DNA of 64,000 nt from Pararge aegeria (taxonomy: Eukaryota; Arthropoda; Insecta; Lepidoptera; Nymphalidae). The notes under the pieces are model-generated. The model searched no databases, was not told the origin of the DNA, and saw only the letters and a list, made by a program, of their open reading frames with translations. The stretch is from NCBI RefSeq assembly GCF_905163445.1, contig NC_053204.1, forward strand, positions 6,517,501 to 6,581,500, read 5' to 3'. Positions 22,146 to 32,605 of the stretch are shown here, in pieces. Both the position numbers and the translations under genes were made by a program. Every line of letters starts with the position of its first letter. Positions within the stretch are counted from its first letter, which is position 1.

Positions 22146-22627
22146 GCGGGTGAAATTTTCGTCAAGTGCCAACCTGTAATGCTATAAAATAAAGATATAA
22201 CAACTTGTGGTAGAATAAAAAAAGCCTGCATTTTTGAAGATGTTAAAAACGGGCGATTGTTACATTAATTAAAATATGGAATAGCAGGGATTATATTCAG
22301 TTACAGTTAAAACATAAATACGGTGTTCATTAAAATTGAAAGGTAGAGAGCAAAGTAGAATACATTTTCGTTTAGAAATTCCATTGTTTATTTTTCAACG
22401 GATGGGCGATACATATTAATGAAGTTTCGGTATTGCTCGCCGACGGGTAGGGAATATAATTTATTTCGTGTTGTTTTTTTAATTGGTTTTACGATCCGTG
22501 TTCGGTAGATTTTTCGCTGGATTCCAAAAATCTGCTTTCCTTTTTTTGGAAGAGAGCCCTTTTGTCATAGTCCCTTTTCGCTTACCTCACTGATCTATAA
22601 TCCTTTGTTTTAATAAATCTATATTTT

Positions 22628-22700
22628 ATTCATCATCGTCATCATATCAACCGATTACCGCCCACAACAGAGCACGGTTTTCTTCCCACAATGAGAAGGG
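22628..22700 (-). mobile_element. SINE-A copy 6, 3' fragment
   Basis: TCATCATATCAACCG, CCACAACAGAGCACGG and CACAATGAGAAGGG match the 3' end of SINE-A in reverse. Confidence 0.7.
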
Positions 22701-22715
22701 CCGGAAGGATATTTT

Positions 22716-22788
22716 ACTTAACTTTCCATGAAGTAGAAGTAGAAGTTTTGGTTCTACTATAATAATACTACTTCATGGAAAGTTAAGT
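22716..22788. repeat. 21-bp perfect inverted repeat (hairpin)
   Basis: Arms 22716-22736 and 22768-22788 (core CTTTCCATGAAGTAG) are exact reverse complements around a 31-nt spacer. They abut a truncated SINE-A. Confidence 0.9.
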
Positions 22789-22837
22789 TATAAATACGCT
22801 GACATTTAATTTCGTTTATTTTATCCCTATCCCTACT

Positions 22838-23194
22838 TCCCTACTAATATTATAAATGTGAATGTAAGTTTGTTTGTTACGCTTTCACGCAAAAACTGCT
22901 TAACCGATCCTCATGAAACTTTGTACACATATTCTTGCAAGGGTAAGGAGTAATATAGAATACTTTTTATCCCGACATTAAGCTCGGTTCCTTTGGGAGA
23001 GGGGATGAAAGTGTTTGGCCATAACTCCGAAAAAGTATACTTTTTATTTAAAAAAATAAATTATGTAAGAAAAAGAAAAAAATTTTTGTGAAAAAATCTC
23101 AAAATCTCATAAATTACTATACTCGTAGTATAGACTATGTAGCAGCACGCAGTACTCCCAAAACTACGCGGGCGAAGCCGCAGGGCACATCTAG
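22838..23194 (+). mobile_element. Helitron-like HelB, copy 1
   Basis: Starts TCCCTACTAATATTATAA, includes ACGCTTTCACGCAAAA and TTATCCCGACATTAAGC, and ends GCGGGCGAAGCCGCAG..CTAG before T. The arrangement, TC start and 3' hairpin-like GC block before CTAG, fits a non-autonomous Helitron. Reverse copies lie at 29002, 46176 and 55230. Confidence 0.8.
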
Positions 23195-23369
23195 TTATGT
23201 ATAAAAAAAATGTTACTTGAAATTATATCCTTTTTTTTCTCTTTAGTTCAAAATAAACCTGTTTTAGAATAACTTTAAAACGATTGCGACCATTCAATGC
23301 CCTGAAACTGCGTCATGCTTATATGCCTATCTACCTACTTCCAGCAGTATATTTTAGTATACTCGAGCT

Positions 23370-23718
23370 TTTTGTGACCGAGCTCGTCCAGGGAAGTAAT
23401 TCTCTCTCTCTCTCTCTGGGCTTGTCTCCGTACTTGGTCGGCCGGAACCTCCCGTTGTACGTACTCCCGGGGAAGTAATATTTCCATGCTTATTTCTGTC
23501 GCAAAGCAGCATTGTTACAATGCTCTGTTCCGGACTCAAGGGCGTGGTTGCCGGTGTAATTACAGGTACATAAGGCTAAACACCTTCGCAGGACGCAGGG
23601 TGTCATATTGCAAGACATGCTCCTTGTATGCAGCATGAAGTGTTGCTGTGTATATAGACGAAGGTTTTCCACTTACTATCAGTGGCTCATCTGCTTGGTG
23701 TCATCAATTACCAACTAT
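23370..23718 (+). mobile_element. SINE-D copy 2, interrupted by a LINE stub
   Basis: Starts GTGACCGAGCTCGTCC, is split by a 66-bp insertion at 23401-23466, then resumes at GGGGAAGTAATATTTCC and runs through GGGCGTGGTTGCCGG to TCATCAATTACCAAC. A 71-bp minisatellite starts right at its A-rich 3' end. Confidence 0.8.
23401..23466 (-). mobile_element. 5'-truncated LINE 3' stub nested in SINE-D, with target duplication
   Basis: Minus strand: GTACGTACAACGGGAGG, TTCCGGCCGACCAAG, ending in a GAGAGAGA tail. It is flanked by CCAGGGAAGTAAT (23388-23400) and CCGGGGAAGTAAT (23467-23479), a 13-bp duplication of SINE-D sequence with one mismatch. It matches the 3' UTR at 15092-15205. Confidence 0.85.
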
Positions 23719-23724
23719 AAAATA

Positions 23725-24570
23725 GTGTGTGTCATCTCCGACGCAAGACTGGAGTTTACTCCTTAAGTACGATTATCGAAACATACACAATAAAAGTGTG
23801 TGTCAGCTCCGACGCACGGCTGGAGTTTACTCCTTAAGTACGATTATCGAAACATACACAATAAAAGTGTGTGTCAGCTCCGACGCACGACTGGAGTTTA
23901 CTCCGTAAGTACGATTGTCGAAACATACACAATAAAAGTGTGTGTCAGCTCCGACGCACGGCTGGAGTTTACTCCTTAAGTACGATTATCGAAACATACA
24001 CAATAAAAGTGTGTGTCAGCTCCGACGCACGGCTGGAGTTTACTCCTTAAGTACGATTATCGAAACATACACAATAAAAGTGTGTGTCAGCTCCGACGCA
24101 CGACTGGAGTTTACTCCTTAAGTACGATTGTCGAAACATACACAATAAAAGTGTGTGTCAGCTGCGACGCACGGCTGGAGTTTACTCCTTAAGTACGATT
24201 ATCGAAACATACACAATAAAAGTGTGTGTCAGCTCCGACGCACGGCTGGAGTTTACTCCTTAAGTACGATTATCGAAACATACACAATAAAAGTGTGTGT
24301 CAGCTCCGACGCACGACTGGAGTTTACTCCTTAAGTACGATTGTCGAAACATACACAATAAAAGTGTGTGTCAGCTCCGACGCACGGCTGGAGTTTACTC
24401 CTTAAGTACGATTATCGAAACATACACAATAAAAGTGTGTGTCAGCTCCGACGCACGACTGGAGTTTACTCCTTAAGTACGATTATCGAAACATACACAA
24501 TAAAAGTGTGTGTCAGCTCCGACGCACGACTGGAGTTTACTCCTTAAGTACGATTGTCGAAACATACACA
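23725..24570. repeat. 71-bp minisatellite, 12 copies, three-unit higher-order period
   Basis: Unit starts GTGTGTGTCAGC, contains GGAGTTTACTCC (itself a dyad) and ends ACACAATAAAA. Copies differ at few sites. Copies 3, 6, 9 and 12 share GACTGG and ATTGTCG; almost all others have GGCTGG and ATTATCG. The array therefore repeats as a 213-bp trimer four times. Copy 1 is the most diverged, and copy 11 mixes variants. No coding frame is sustained, since 71 is not a multiple of 3. Confidence 0.97.
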
Positions 24571-24891
24571 AAAAGAGTTAATTTAACTGAATAAAGATTA
24601 ATACCATATGAAAGGGTAAATTAAAAATCCTGTGCAATTTGTTCACACACGGCGGAAGTGTAACTTCTTAAAAGTAGCCTACGAGAGATTGAGGTGGATG
24701 TAGAGTATCTGAACTATTAGGATAAATGTAATGTTTTTTATTTAGTTTCCATTGTAATTAGAATAGGTAAAAAAATGTATTATGTTTTCTATCTCACTCT
24801 GTCCTATACATTTATGTGTTTATTTCTTTATCTACATATTGTTCGGTTTCCTTGGTTACTTAAATAGGAAAAATAAGTTAATTAAACGAAA

Positions 24892-24939
24892 GCGACGTTG
24901 CATGTTTGCGCATCACGGTTGCCGGGCATGCAACGTCGC
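24892..24939. repeat. 13-bp perfect inverted repeat around a GC-rich loop
   Basis: GCGACGTTGCATG (24892-24904) pairs with CATGCAACGTCGC (24927-24939), with a 22-nt loop containing TTGCGCATCACGG. CpG content is high for this region. Confidence 0.85.
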
Positions 24940-25019
24940 AAAGCGAAAACGTAACGAGGTCATTCATTAGTAGATATTACTCCTCACGTTTTTCTCATAC
25001 CGGGCGCCTTATATATGAA

Positions 25020-25060
25020 AATCGATTCTTAAGGAGTAAACTCCAAAAAAGTATTGTGTT
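25020..25060 (-). repeat. Inverted fragment of the 71-bp minisatellite unit
   Basis: CTTAAGGAGTAAACTCC (25027-25045 region) is the exact reverse complement of GGAGTTTACTCCTTAAG from the unit, with partial flanking match. It is about 450 bp beyond the array. Confidence 0.6.
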
Positions 25061-25065
25061 CTATA

Positions 25066-25083
25066 CATATATATATATATATG
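25066..25083. repeat. (AT)n microsatellite
   Basis: A short ATATATAT run. A similar (TA)n run lies at 25386-25407. Confidence 0.85.
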
Positions 25084-25469
25084 AAAGAAATATATAAATA
25101 AAAATACTCAGCCTATTAAAGTCATAGTCGATCGCAAGAGCTAGTGATTAAGAGCTTAGAACAGCCACGCTAAGTCAGTAATAATAACCCGACCCACACG
25201 TCTTCTTCTTCTTTGAGTTATTGGCTTTTTGTCATGCCTGTTCGGCACAGTTTACTTCGCCAATGACGGGTGGGTAGCTTGAAGAAAACACAAAGGAGGA
25301 TGATGGAATTGTCTTGAGGCTATTTTAGTTCGCAAAACAATAGCAGGGTTGCTTTTAGTAACTGTTAATATCAAACATTACAATGTATATATATATATAT
25401 ATATATTTTTATATAACGGAAAAAAAATATATGTGTTGTTATGCATAAAATGTATACACACACTTTTAA

Positions 25470-25560
25470 AAACACGGCGGAGGACAGCAGGTACTGGTGA
25501 TGGTTTTGACCTGGGAGTCAAACTCAGGACCTCGCTATCCGTAGTCAAACACACCTAGTA
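25470..25560 (-). mobile_element. tRNA-like SINE head fragment
   Basis: Reverse strand carries TAGCGAGGTCCTGAG and GAGTTTGACTCCCAGG, resembling the box B end of a tRNA-derived SINE. No complete element is visible. Confidence 0.4.
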
Positions 25561-25599
25561 TACAATGGCGTGCACAAGGTTTTTGACCAGGGTATGCAT

Positions 25600-26390
25600 A
25601 AACAAGGAAGATGGTATGAAATGGAAAAATCCCTCTGCTTTATGAGACATACAATTTTTGGGTAGGCAGTGCTTTAGTACTTGTATTAAGTGCAAGCTGC
25701 TGCTAGTATAGAAGTACCCTTTTCTATTGTTACAAATAGAAGACAAAGGTCGTGACCTACTAGTCCATTAAAGAAGATGAGAAAGATGACTAATCTCAAA
25801 GAATAGGTCTACATATAACACGAAAACTCTTTTCTCTTTTTTAAGTGATGAGTTGGTAAATTAAGGTCAGCTCACACCGGTATGCAAACTCCACTAGGTT
25901 GATTTTTTTCCCTATAAAAAGAATAATTAATGTATTTTATAATATTCATCCGCGTTTGTTTTTATTATAAAGCATTTTTTGTCAGTTTTGAATACGTACA
26001 AAAAATTGGTTGTAAGTTTAAATGAAGTTTTATTCGGGTGTAGTCTTTAAATTTTTTGAACTCGCGATAACTTCTCCATACTATTATTAAGTATTTCTAT
26101 ATGATAACGCCTATATGACAAAACTATTTATTTAAATAACAATTAATACTGATATACTAAAGTAAACAACTTTTGTTTCCACTGGCGATCTAATAAAATT
26201 GTAGAAAACGAAAGTTGCTATTGTGACTCACATATTCTCTTTCCTCAGGGAAAGGTAATAATAATAATTTTAATGTATCATCGATATTTTTCTCAACGCA
26301 CTCCAAGTAATGAATTTTATAAGAAAACTTCATTTGCTACGTTGGGATACATTATTGCCAATTTCTTAAGGATCTCCAATTGTTTTGAAA
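25600..26390. other. AT-rich DNA, no gene recognised
   Basis: The first bases (GGCGTGCACAAGG, 25566) relate to the GGCGTGCATAGAGGG repeat seen at 32946 and 56330-56412. The rest is unclassified. Confidence 0.45.
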
Positions 26391-26419
26391 ATAATTATAT
26401 TCCCACTTGATTTTGGTAA

Positions 26420-26545
26420 TAGTCGTTAAGCCCACCAACCCTTATTGGGGCAGTGTGGTGGGTCTATGCACTAGAACAGTCTCTCAGTCCTATAAGAGGT
26501 GAGGCCTTTGCCCAGCAGTGGGACGTTAGTAGGTTACGGATGATT
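26420..26545 (+). mobile_element. SINE-C-like 3' part
   Basis: GGGGCAGTGTGGTGGG, CAGTCTCTCAGTCC, GAGGCCTTTGCCCAGCAGTGGGACG. It is a widespread moth/butterfly SINE tail. Confidence 0.65.
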
Positions 26546-26559
26546 TTAATACATTGTAA

Positions 26560-26770
26560 CTAGATGAGCTGCTTGGTGCAGTGGTTTAGCGCTGTGGTCT
26601 TATAGTGTATTCAGCATCGTACAGCGCCATCTGTTGAAGTGACGGTGTACTACGTTCTCAGTCTTCATGAACCGTTTAGAAACGAACCATGCAACTGCAA
26701 CGTCATGAGAAATAAAATGTCCGCCGTTCAGAAATTTCACCTTCTGGTGTAAGATGGCGCTCTGTTTGAT
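26560..26770 (+). mobile_element. tRNA-like SINE head, interrupted
   Basis: GAGCTGCTTGGTGCAG and TGGTTTAGCGCTGTGG resemble the SINE-E head. It is followed by unrelated GTACAGCGCCATCTG sequence, itself common in butterfly DNA. Confidence 0.45.
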
Positions 26771-27340
26771 TTCAACATCATTGTTATATCGAGCCTTTAC
26801 CGAGGATTAAGCGTAACCGATTAATACAATTTTTTCCAAAAGCAGTCTTAAAAAAGATATAAATATTTAAAATAGCATATGTAAAATTTTTGATTAAAAA
26901 AAATAAGCTCACAATACGTAACGTACGTAGCGTAACATATTCCAATGACTTTTTTTTTCTCATAAAATAAGTATAACATAGCTTTTGCTCCGCGACTACA
27001 CATGCTTGTTCTGTTCGCGTATACTGTATTACTTATTTATTGTTAAAAATGCGAAAGTTTCAACCATTCTTTTGAATATATATTTTTACTAAAACGCTTA
27101 ACCGAGAATACGAGTACGTAGAAGTTTATGTATTCAGACTATAATAAAACAAAAGTCAACTTAAAAAATAGAATTCGGATTTTAATTACTGTGGATTAAG
27201 AAGTTAGTAGTTAACGTTAACAATAGACGGTGAAATTCAAATAAATAAAAAGCAATAAAACGAAGTTTCGTAAGAGACAATAATTAAGAATTACTTTCTT
27301 TTTCATTACAGTTCTTCTTCAGTCTTTAGTAGTAGTGGAG
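26771..27340. other. AT-rich DNA, no gene recognised
   Basis: No feature beyond short homopolymers. Confidence 0.5.
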
Positions 27341-27344
27341 CTTT

Positions 27345-27582
27345 GTGTGAGAGCTCGTCCGGGGAAGTACTATCGCCATGCTTATTTCTGCCGCTAAGCA
27401 GCATTGTTGCAATGCTGTGTTCCGGTCTGAAGGGCGCTGTCGCCGGTCTAGTTACCTTTTATTGGGGCTTATGTTGCAGGATTTGCCCTTTGCATGCCCT
27501 GTGAAGTGGCTCTGTTTATAGGTGATGGTTTTCCACCTTCCATCAGGTGGGCCATCTGATTAGTCCGTCATTATTACTGTAT
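27345..27582 (+). mobile_element. SINE-D copy 3
   Basis: GAGAGCTCGTCCGGGG, TTATTTCTGCCGCTAAG, GTGTTCCGGTCTGAAG and CCATCAGGTGGGCCATC. It is among the better preserved copies. Confidence 0.82.
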
Positions 27583-27639
27583 TAAATTTTTTTTTAATGT
27601 AGGCCAACTTAGTTTTTTTGCGCGCCGGTACTCCCAATG

Positions 27640-27932
27640 AGTATACAAAGAAGTGGATTATTATACATATATTCATTACAATCTTTCACTGATTTTGACG
27701 AAATTCGGCATAATATTGCATGTTATTGATACTATATATTTTTTATCTCCGACAAGAACCAGGTTCCTCAAAGATTAAAAAAATAAACTTTTGTTACTTA
27801 GTTTAAACCGATCTTGGCAGAACTTCGCATAGTGATAACCCCTATCCTGGAGACAGTTACATGATTATTTTTAAAGGGAAACGGCTTAAGCGTTTTTAAA
27901 AAAAGCAGACAAAGCCGCGGGTAACAGCTAGC
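27640..27932 (+). mobile_element. Decayed HelB-like repeat
   Basis: The 3' end AAAGCCGCGGGTAACAG-CTAG (27912-27931) and internal TTTTTATCTCCGACAAG follow the HelB plan. The 5' end is not recognisable. Confidence 0.5.
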
Positions 27933-28465
27933 GAAAAATGAGCTTTTAAGGTGCACTTTTAGATATTCATATCGGAAGAATAAAAAATAATCCTACCCTG
28001 AGGAAATTTGTAGGTCTAATGTAAGCTCAGCTTAGTCTGCTGGGAATATATATATTAGATGAGACTTTTATGTTCACCTTGACCCAAATAGCAAAGGAGA
28101 AAATAACAAAGACATCTGAAAGTTTGAATCTGCGAAAACATAAAAACAACCGACAACCACAGTAAAATAAATCAGCCTGCCGAAGTGCGTGCTTACTACA
28201 AAAACTTATATTATCAAGAATTATGTCTTTCTATAAATTACTAGGGTAACCAGTTTTTTGTGCTTACATAATTCCACGATGACAATTGGCAATATGAGTT
28301 ATTTTTTACTAATATAGCGTTTAATTTAAATTCTAATCGTTTTTGTTTTTTATTCCTACACTAAGCAATCCACTTGATTTTTGGCATAGAATTAGTTTAA
28401 AGTACGAAGAGTAACATTGGATATCTGTAATCCCAGGGAAAACAAACTGTTCTTTGTAAAAAAAA

Positions 28466-28701
28466 ACACATAAATATACTCCGACTATACACACATCGCC
28501 ATCTAGCCCCAAAGTAAGCTTAGCTTGTGTTATGGAAACTAAGATGAGTAATATACAAACATACTTAGAATATACATATAAACACCCAGACACTGAAATA
28601 TATTCATGCTCATCACACAAACATTTTCCAGTTGTGGGAATCGAACCCACGGCCTTGGTCTCAGAAAGCAGGGTCGCTGCAAACCGCGCCAATCGGCCGT
28701 C
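28466..28701 (-). mobile_element. SINE-B copy 6, full-length
   Basis: Reverse copy from GACGGCCGATTGGCGC (28701) with box B GTGGGTTCGATTCCC to GGGGCTAGATGGCGATG (about 28494) and a short A/T tail. Confidence 0.88.
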
Positions 28702-28852
28702 GTATTATAAAAAAACATTTAATAAACGTAGGCAAAGAAGGCAACTTACAGCTAGGCTTCTGTAACAACGGTTTGCCAGATCGATTTTGGCAGCGGTGGT
28801 CCCGAGAGATATTTATTGATATTAATTAATTAATTTATTTATTTATTTATTT

Positions 28853-28992
28853 AATTCTGCCGCTAAGCAGCAAGGGTGTGGCTGCTGGTGCATTGACAGG
28901 ACATGAGGCTTAACACCTACGCCTCAAATTTATGGGCACAGGACGGCATATTGCAGGACGTGCTCCTTGGCCTGCCCTGCGAAGCGTTTATT
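28853..28992 (+). mobile_element. SINE-D copy 4, partial
   Basis: TCTGCCGCTAAGCAGC, then GGTGTGGCTGCTGG, CACCTACGCCTCAA and GCAGGACGTGCTCC. The first 60 bp and the 3' end are missing. Confidence 0.68.
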
Positions 28993-29001
28993 TATTTATT
29001 A

Positions 29002-29453
29002 CTAGCTGTTGCCCGCGACTTGTTCTGCGTTTGATTTTGTTTTTTGATGTTGATTCAATTTAGTTGTAGTTAAAAAAAAAATTAAATACTTAGTATCGCT
29101 AAGCCTTAAATGTGAAGGGTTTGCTGCTGTCCGCTGAGGAGTTCTGTCCTCTTTCTCCAACTACATTCATCAGATCTACACAAAGTTTTGGCAAAATTAA
29201 TCATATATTATAACCTTTATAATACAAAAATAATTAATAAAATCGGTTATAATTTGTCGGAGTTATGGCCAAACAATTTCATCCCCTCTCCCAAAGGAAC
29301 CGAGCTTAATGTCGGGATAAAAAGTATCCTATATTACTTCTAACCCTTCCAAGAACATGTGTACAAAGTTCCATGAGAATAAATCGGTTAAGCAGTTTTT
29401 GCGTGAAAGCGTAACAAACAAACTTACATTGACATTTATGATATTAGTAGGGA
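29002..29453 (-). mobile_element. Helitron-like HelB, copy 2
   Basis: Reverse copy, CTAG at 29002-29005 next to GTTGCCCGCG. The 5' terminus TCCCTACTAATATC ends at 29453 after a host A. Internal AACCGAGCTTAATG and ACGCTTTCACGCAAAA (in reverse) match copy 1. Confidence 0.82.
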
Positions 29454-29639
29454 TAGTGATAGGGTTAGGGAAGATCACTAACAACATGCATATTACACGT
29501 TTTTATATCACACACACAAAAACATGGACTGATATGCACGTCAATTACAAGTGCACATAGCGTTGACACAGCGTCATATAAACTTTATGTGACGAGCGTT
29601 GCTATGTTTACACGCGTGGCCCATTATCTTGGCAAATGT

Positions 29640-29930
29640 TTATGCTGATGACAGTAACAAAGAATCGCTATAAAATTGTGATTATCGATTTTTTTGGAAA
29701 TAGTTATTCCGACCACCATACGGTTTTTCTTAGTTATCTTCATACCTATTTTTATAAATATAGTGCGGCAACTGGCAACCCTATTAAAGGGCGTCTCAGT
29801 CAAAGGGCCGGAGCGTATATCAGACGAGGAGAATTTGATTATCATTTATTGACGCAGCAAAACGATCCGCTGGGGATCATGTTGGAAATGGAGAAGCTAT
29901 TGATCCAAAATATTAGAGGTTAATAGCCTA
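29640..29930 (+). repeat. Unclassified dispersed repeat, copy 1
   Basis: Contains GAATTTGATTATCA, TTGACGCAGCAAAACGATCC and ATGGAGAAGCTATTGATCC, repeated at 32475-32605. A 95-codon frame runs through it but has no recognised domain. The shared block directly precedes a SINE-A in both places. Confidence 0.55.
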
Positions 29931-29949
29931 TACAGCGGTTTTTTTTTAA

Positions 29950-30262
29950 AGCAGTGATAGCTTATTGGGTAAGGCCTCGGCTTTCCTTTCGTGGAGACAA
30001 AGTTCGAGTTCCAGCTCGGACCATTAACATTTCGGAGTGCTTTAATGTGCGTTTTTTAATTTAAGCAATTAAAATATCATTTGCTTTACACGGGAAAGGA
30101 AAACATCGTAAGGAAACCTGCATGCCTGTTAGTTCTCCATAAGGTTAAGGTTGAAGTCTACCAATCCGCACTTGGCAGCGTGGTAGACTACGGCCTAAAC
30201 CCTTCTCACTCTGAAAGACCCGTGCCCTAGAGTGGGCCGGTAATGGATTGATGATGATGAGG
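29950..30262 (+). mobile_element. SINE-A copy 7
   Basis: GTGATAGCTTATTGGG head, AAGTTCGAGTTCCAGC box B region, GGAAAGGAAAACATCG, GTGGTAGACTACGGCC and a GATGATGATGA tail. Confidence 0.82.
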
Positions 30263-30269
30263 CTTTACA

Positions 30270-31950
30270 GTTTACGGGTATATATATCTCTTGATGTACG
30301 ACTGTACTTTTAAGCTCGTTAACATGAGGAGCCCGGATGCCCGCTTCTGGGGACTCAAGGTCTTCTTTCCATCTTTGGACCAGGACCTCCCTCCCGAGCG
30401 TATGGAGTCTCCCAATCCAAGTCCTGGTCTTTCCCCTCGAGTCCGCATGCTTTTGACCGGTAGCGATGTACCTGTGCGAGCACCTCAGTCTGCAGGTCCC
30501 ACGGCGGGTCACCAGTGAGAATTGTGGATGCCGTCCAAGACACCGTACGTTAGCCCCGGATCACGAGCACCGCAATTACGCGTTGTGGTCTCCGCAGAAT
30601 TGTAATGTCCTGCGGAAACAGTGCGTGCACCCATATTGGAGCCCCATACAGCGCAATACTGCAGACTATACCCGCATAGAGACGTCTGAACGTCTGACCC
30701 CCCGACGTTAGGCAATAGCGTTCCCAGAGCGGCTGCCGCTCCGACGAGTCTGGGTGCAAGCAGCTCTAAGTGCCTTCTGAAACTCCACCGGCCGTCCAGG
30801 GTGAGGCCCAGATACTTACTACTACTACTACCAGAACACTCTGGACGGTGATGTGGGCACCTCGTGGAGGACCTCTGTGGGAGCCATGGAAAAGGAGGGC
30901 CTCGGTTTTAGGAACTGAAACCCTTAGTCCCAAGGCCTGGATCCTCCTTACCACGAGGGACGTGCCAACCGTGGCCAGGCGGGATGCCTCCGAGACTTTG
31001 CTCCCGCAGGCCATGACGAGCGTGTCATCCACATAGCATAACACCCTCGTCCCAGGCAGCGTAGGGGCAGGAGCCAGTCGAAACCGCCGTTCCACAGCAC
31101 CGACCCCTGCGGGACCCCGTTGAGCACCTTCCACCGGTTTCGTTGCCCGTCACTCCCCGTCCAAGATACCCACCTATCCTGGACTCCAACAGTCTCTTGA
31201 GATATGGAGGCAATCCATGGTACAGGAGTGCCTCAATAAAATTCTCAAAAGGGAGGCTGTTGAAGCACTTATTGACGTCCAAGGAAGCGGCGAGAATGAC
31301 GTGCCCCCGGATAACTGTCAGGGCCTTCAACGACTACAGGGCGTCAATGGTCGAGCGACCCGCCCTGAAGCCGTTCTGTTCCACCAAGAGCTTTGGACCA
31401 ACAGTTTCCAGATACCCAACGGGCCGGTCAGCAAGGATCTTCTCAAAGACCTTCCCGATCCCGTTGAGCAAGACAATTAGTCTCTACGCCGACGGAGCGT
31501 CCAGCGGTCGCCTCTCTGTTCGGATGAGACACAGCAGTCCTTCCTCCCAAGACTTGGGGAACTGTCGAGCCATTAGACACCGGTTGAACAGCTCCCGGAG
31601 TCTTGCCTCGAGGAACTCCCGGGTCATGTAAATGACCGCGTACACTGGGCAATAAACAGTGGACCAGCCCATTCCCTAGGGACCCATCTGCACCTGTGTT
31701 GCCTTCACCGCAGTGAGCGAGCAACCCCTTGCATGAGCCACGGCCTCCGCAACCTTAACGGCAGTGGCAGAATCGTCCAGCCCGGAGACACGGAGTGTCC
31801 GGTTTTCGTCGGGTGAACGACTTCCGCCACTCCCTCAAATGCTTTGCGGAGACGGTGCGCCAGCAACTCGGCCTGGTCTTGGGTGTGCTCTTTGGGTAAC
31901 TCCAGGAGCCTGGCCCCGGTGGCAGGGCGGCGAATCCGAATCAACATGAC
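30270..31950 (-). pseudogene. R1-clade LINE relic (ORF1 fragment fused to RT)
   Basis: GC-rich minus-strand remains. From 31947: an ORF1 piece (RRPATGARLLELPKEH, KAFEGVAEVVHPTK), equivalent to part of the RNA-binding domain in the full element at 33-39 kb. Near 31670 it jumps directly into reverse transcriptase (FLEARLRELFNRCLMARQF, EQNGFRAGRSTIDAL-type, LAASLDVNKCFNSLPF). YVDDTLVMACG follows near 31040, then TKTEALLFHGS and C-terminal GDPPWDLQTEVL. Several frameshifts and stops occur. The ORF1 end, the endonuclease and part of the RT fingers are deleted. Same strand and clade as the full element, about 1.4 kb away, but clearly older. Confidence 0.85.
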
Positions 31951-32234
31951 CTAATCCAACTGTTAGTACTGACGTAGATATAAGTCGGAAATGGCAGCGA
32001 AAAACTTAGTTCTAGCCGGCTTTGAACTGAAAAATTTACTTTTAGAGAAATATTTTACCATGTATGTTGTAAATGATTTTTAGTAGATTATATTAATTAT
32101 GGGTAATGTTATTTAATGTAGGTTTATATATTATTTCAATTTTTTATAGTTGTATATTTATATATTCGTGTAATGTGTATTTCTGATTTATTACTCCAAC
32201 TACCTCTTTTTTTATGTTTTTTGTGCGTCTTTGG
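31951..32234. other. AT-rich spacer
   Basis: No repeat or gene recognised between the R1-clade relic and the next LINE stub. Confidence 0.5.
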
Positions 32235-32360
32235 TTGCCTGGATGAAATCGCTATGTAGCGATAAGGCCTTCAAAGTGTACTCTCTTGCTCCATGTGTAT
32301 ATCTCTGTAACTACTTTTTTCTTTGGTGTACAATAAAAGTGTATTCATTCATTCATACCA
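32215..32360 (+). mobile_element. LINE 3' end, family H, copy 2
   Basis: TTTGGTTGCCTGGATG, hairpin ATCGCT-ATGT-AGCGAT (32248-32263), AAGGCC, then GGTGTACAATAAAAGTG and a CATTCATTCAT tail. Confidence 0.78.
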
Positions 32361-32474
32361 TACATTTTGTGAGCCAAGCCGGTAATTGCTACGCAGTCAT
32401 ATATGCTTACCACCAACGTGGCAGTCAATAAATCCAAAATTCCATCTACATAAATTAAGCATGAATAACGTATA

Positions 32475-32605
32475 GCAATCCTATCAGAGGTCGAGAGCGT
32501 ATTCCAGGCGGAGAGAATTTGATTATAATATATTGACGCAGCAAAACGATCCACTGGATGTCATCATGGAATGGAGAAGCTATCGATCCGAGATATTGGC
32601 GATTC
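32475..32605 (+). repeat. Unclassified dispersed repeat, copy 2
   Basis: CAATCCTATCAGAGG, GGAGAGAATTTGATTAT and TTGACGCAGCAAAACGATCC match the copy at 29780-29925. It is followed by a SINE-A in the opposite orientation. Confidence 0.55.

Noticed and set aside
23725..24570. CRISPR array
   Set aside because: Units are contiguous 71-bp repeats without unique spacers, in a eukaryotic genome.
23725..24570. Protein-coding repeat
   Set aside because: 71 bp is not a multiple of three, and stops occur in each frame (for example TAA after ACTCCT).
30770..31631. Plus-strand frames over the R1-clade relic
   Set aside because: Antisense to clearly recognisable RT motifs on the minus strand.
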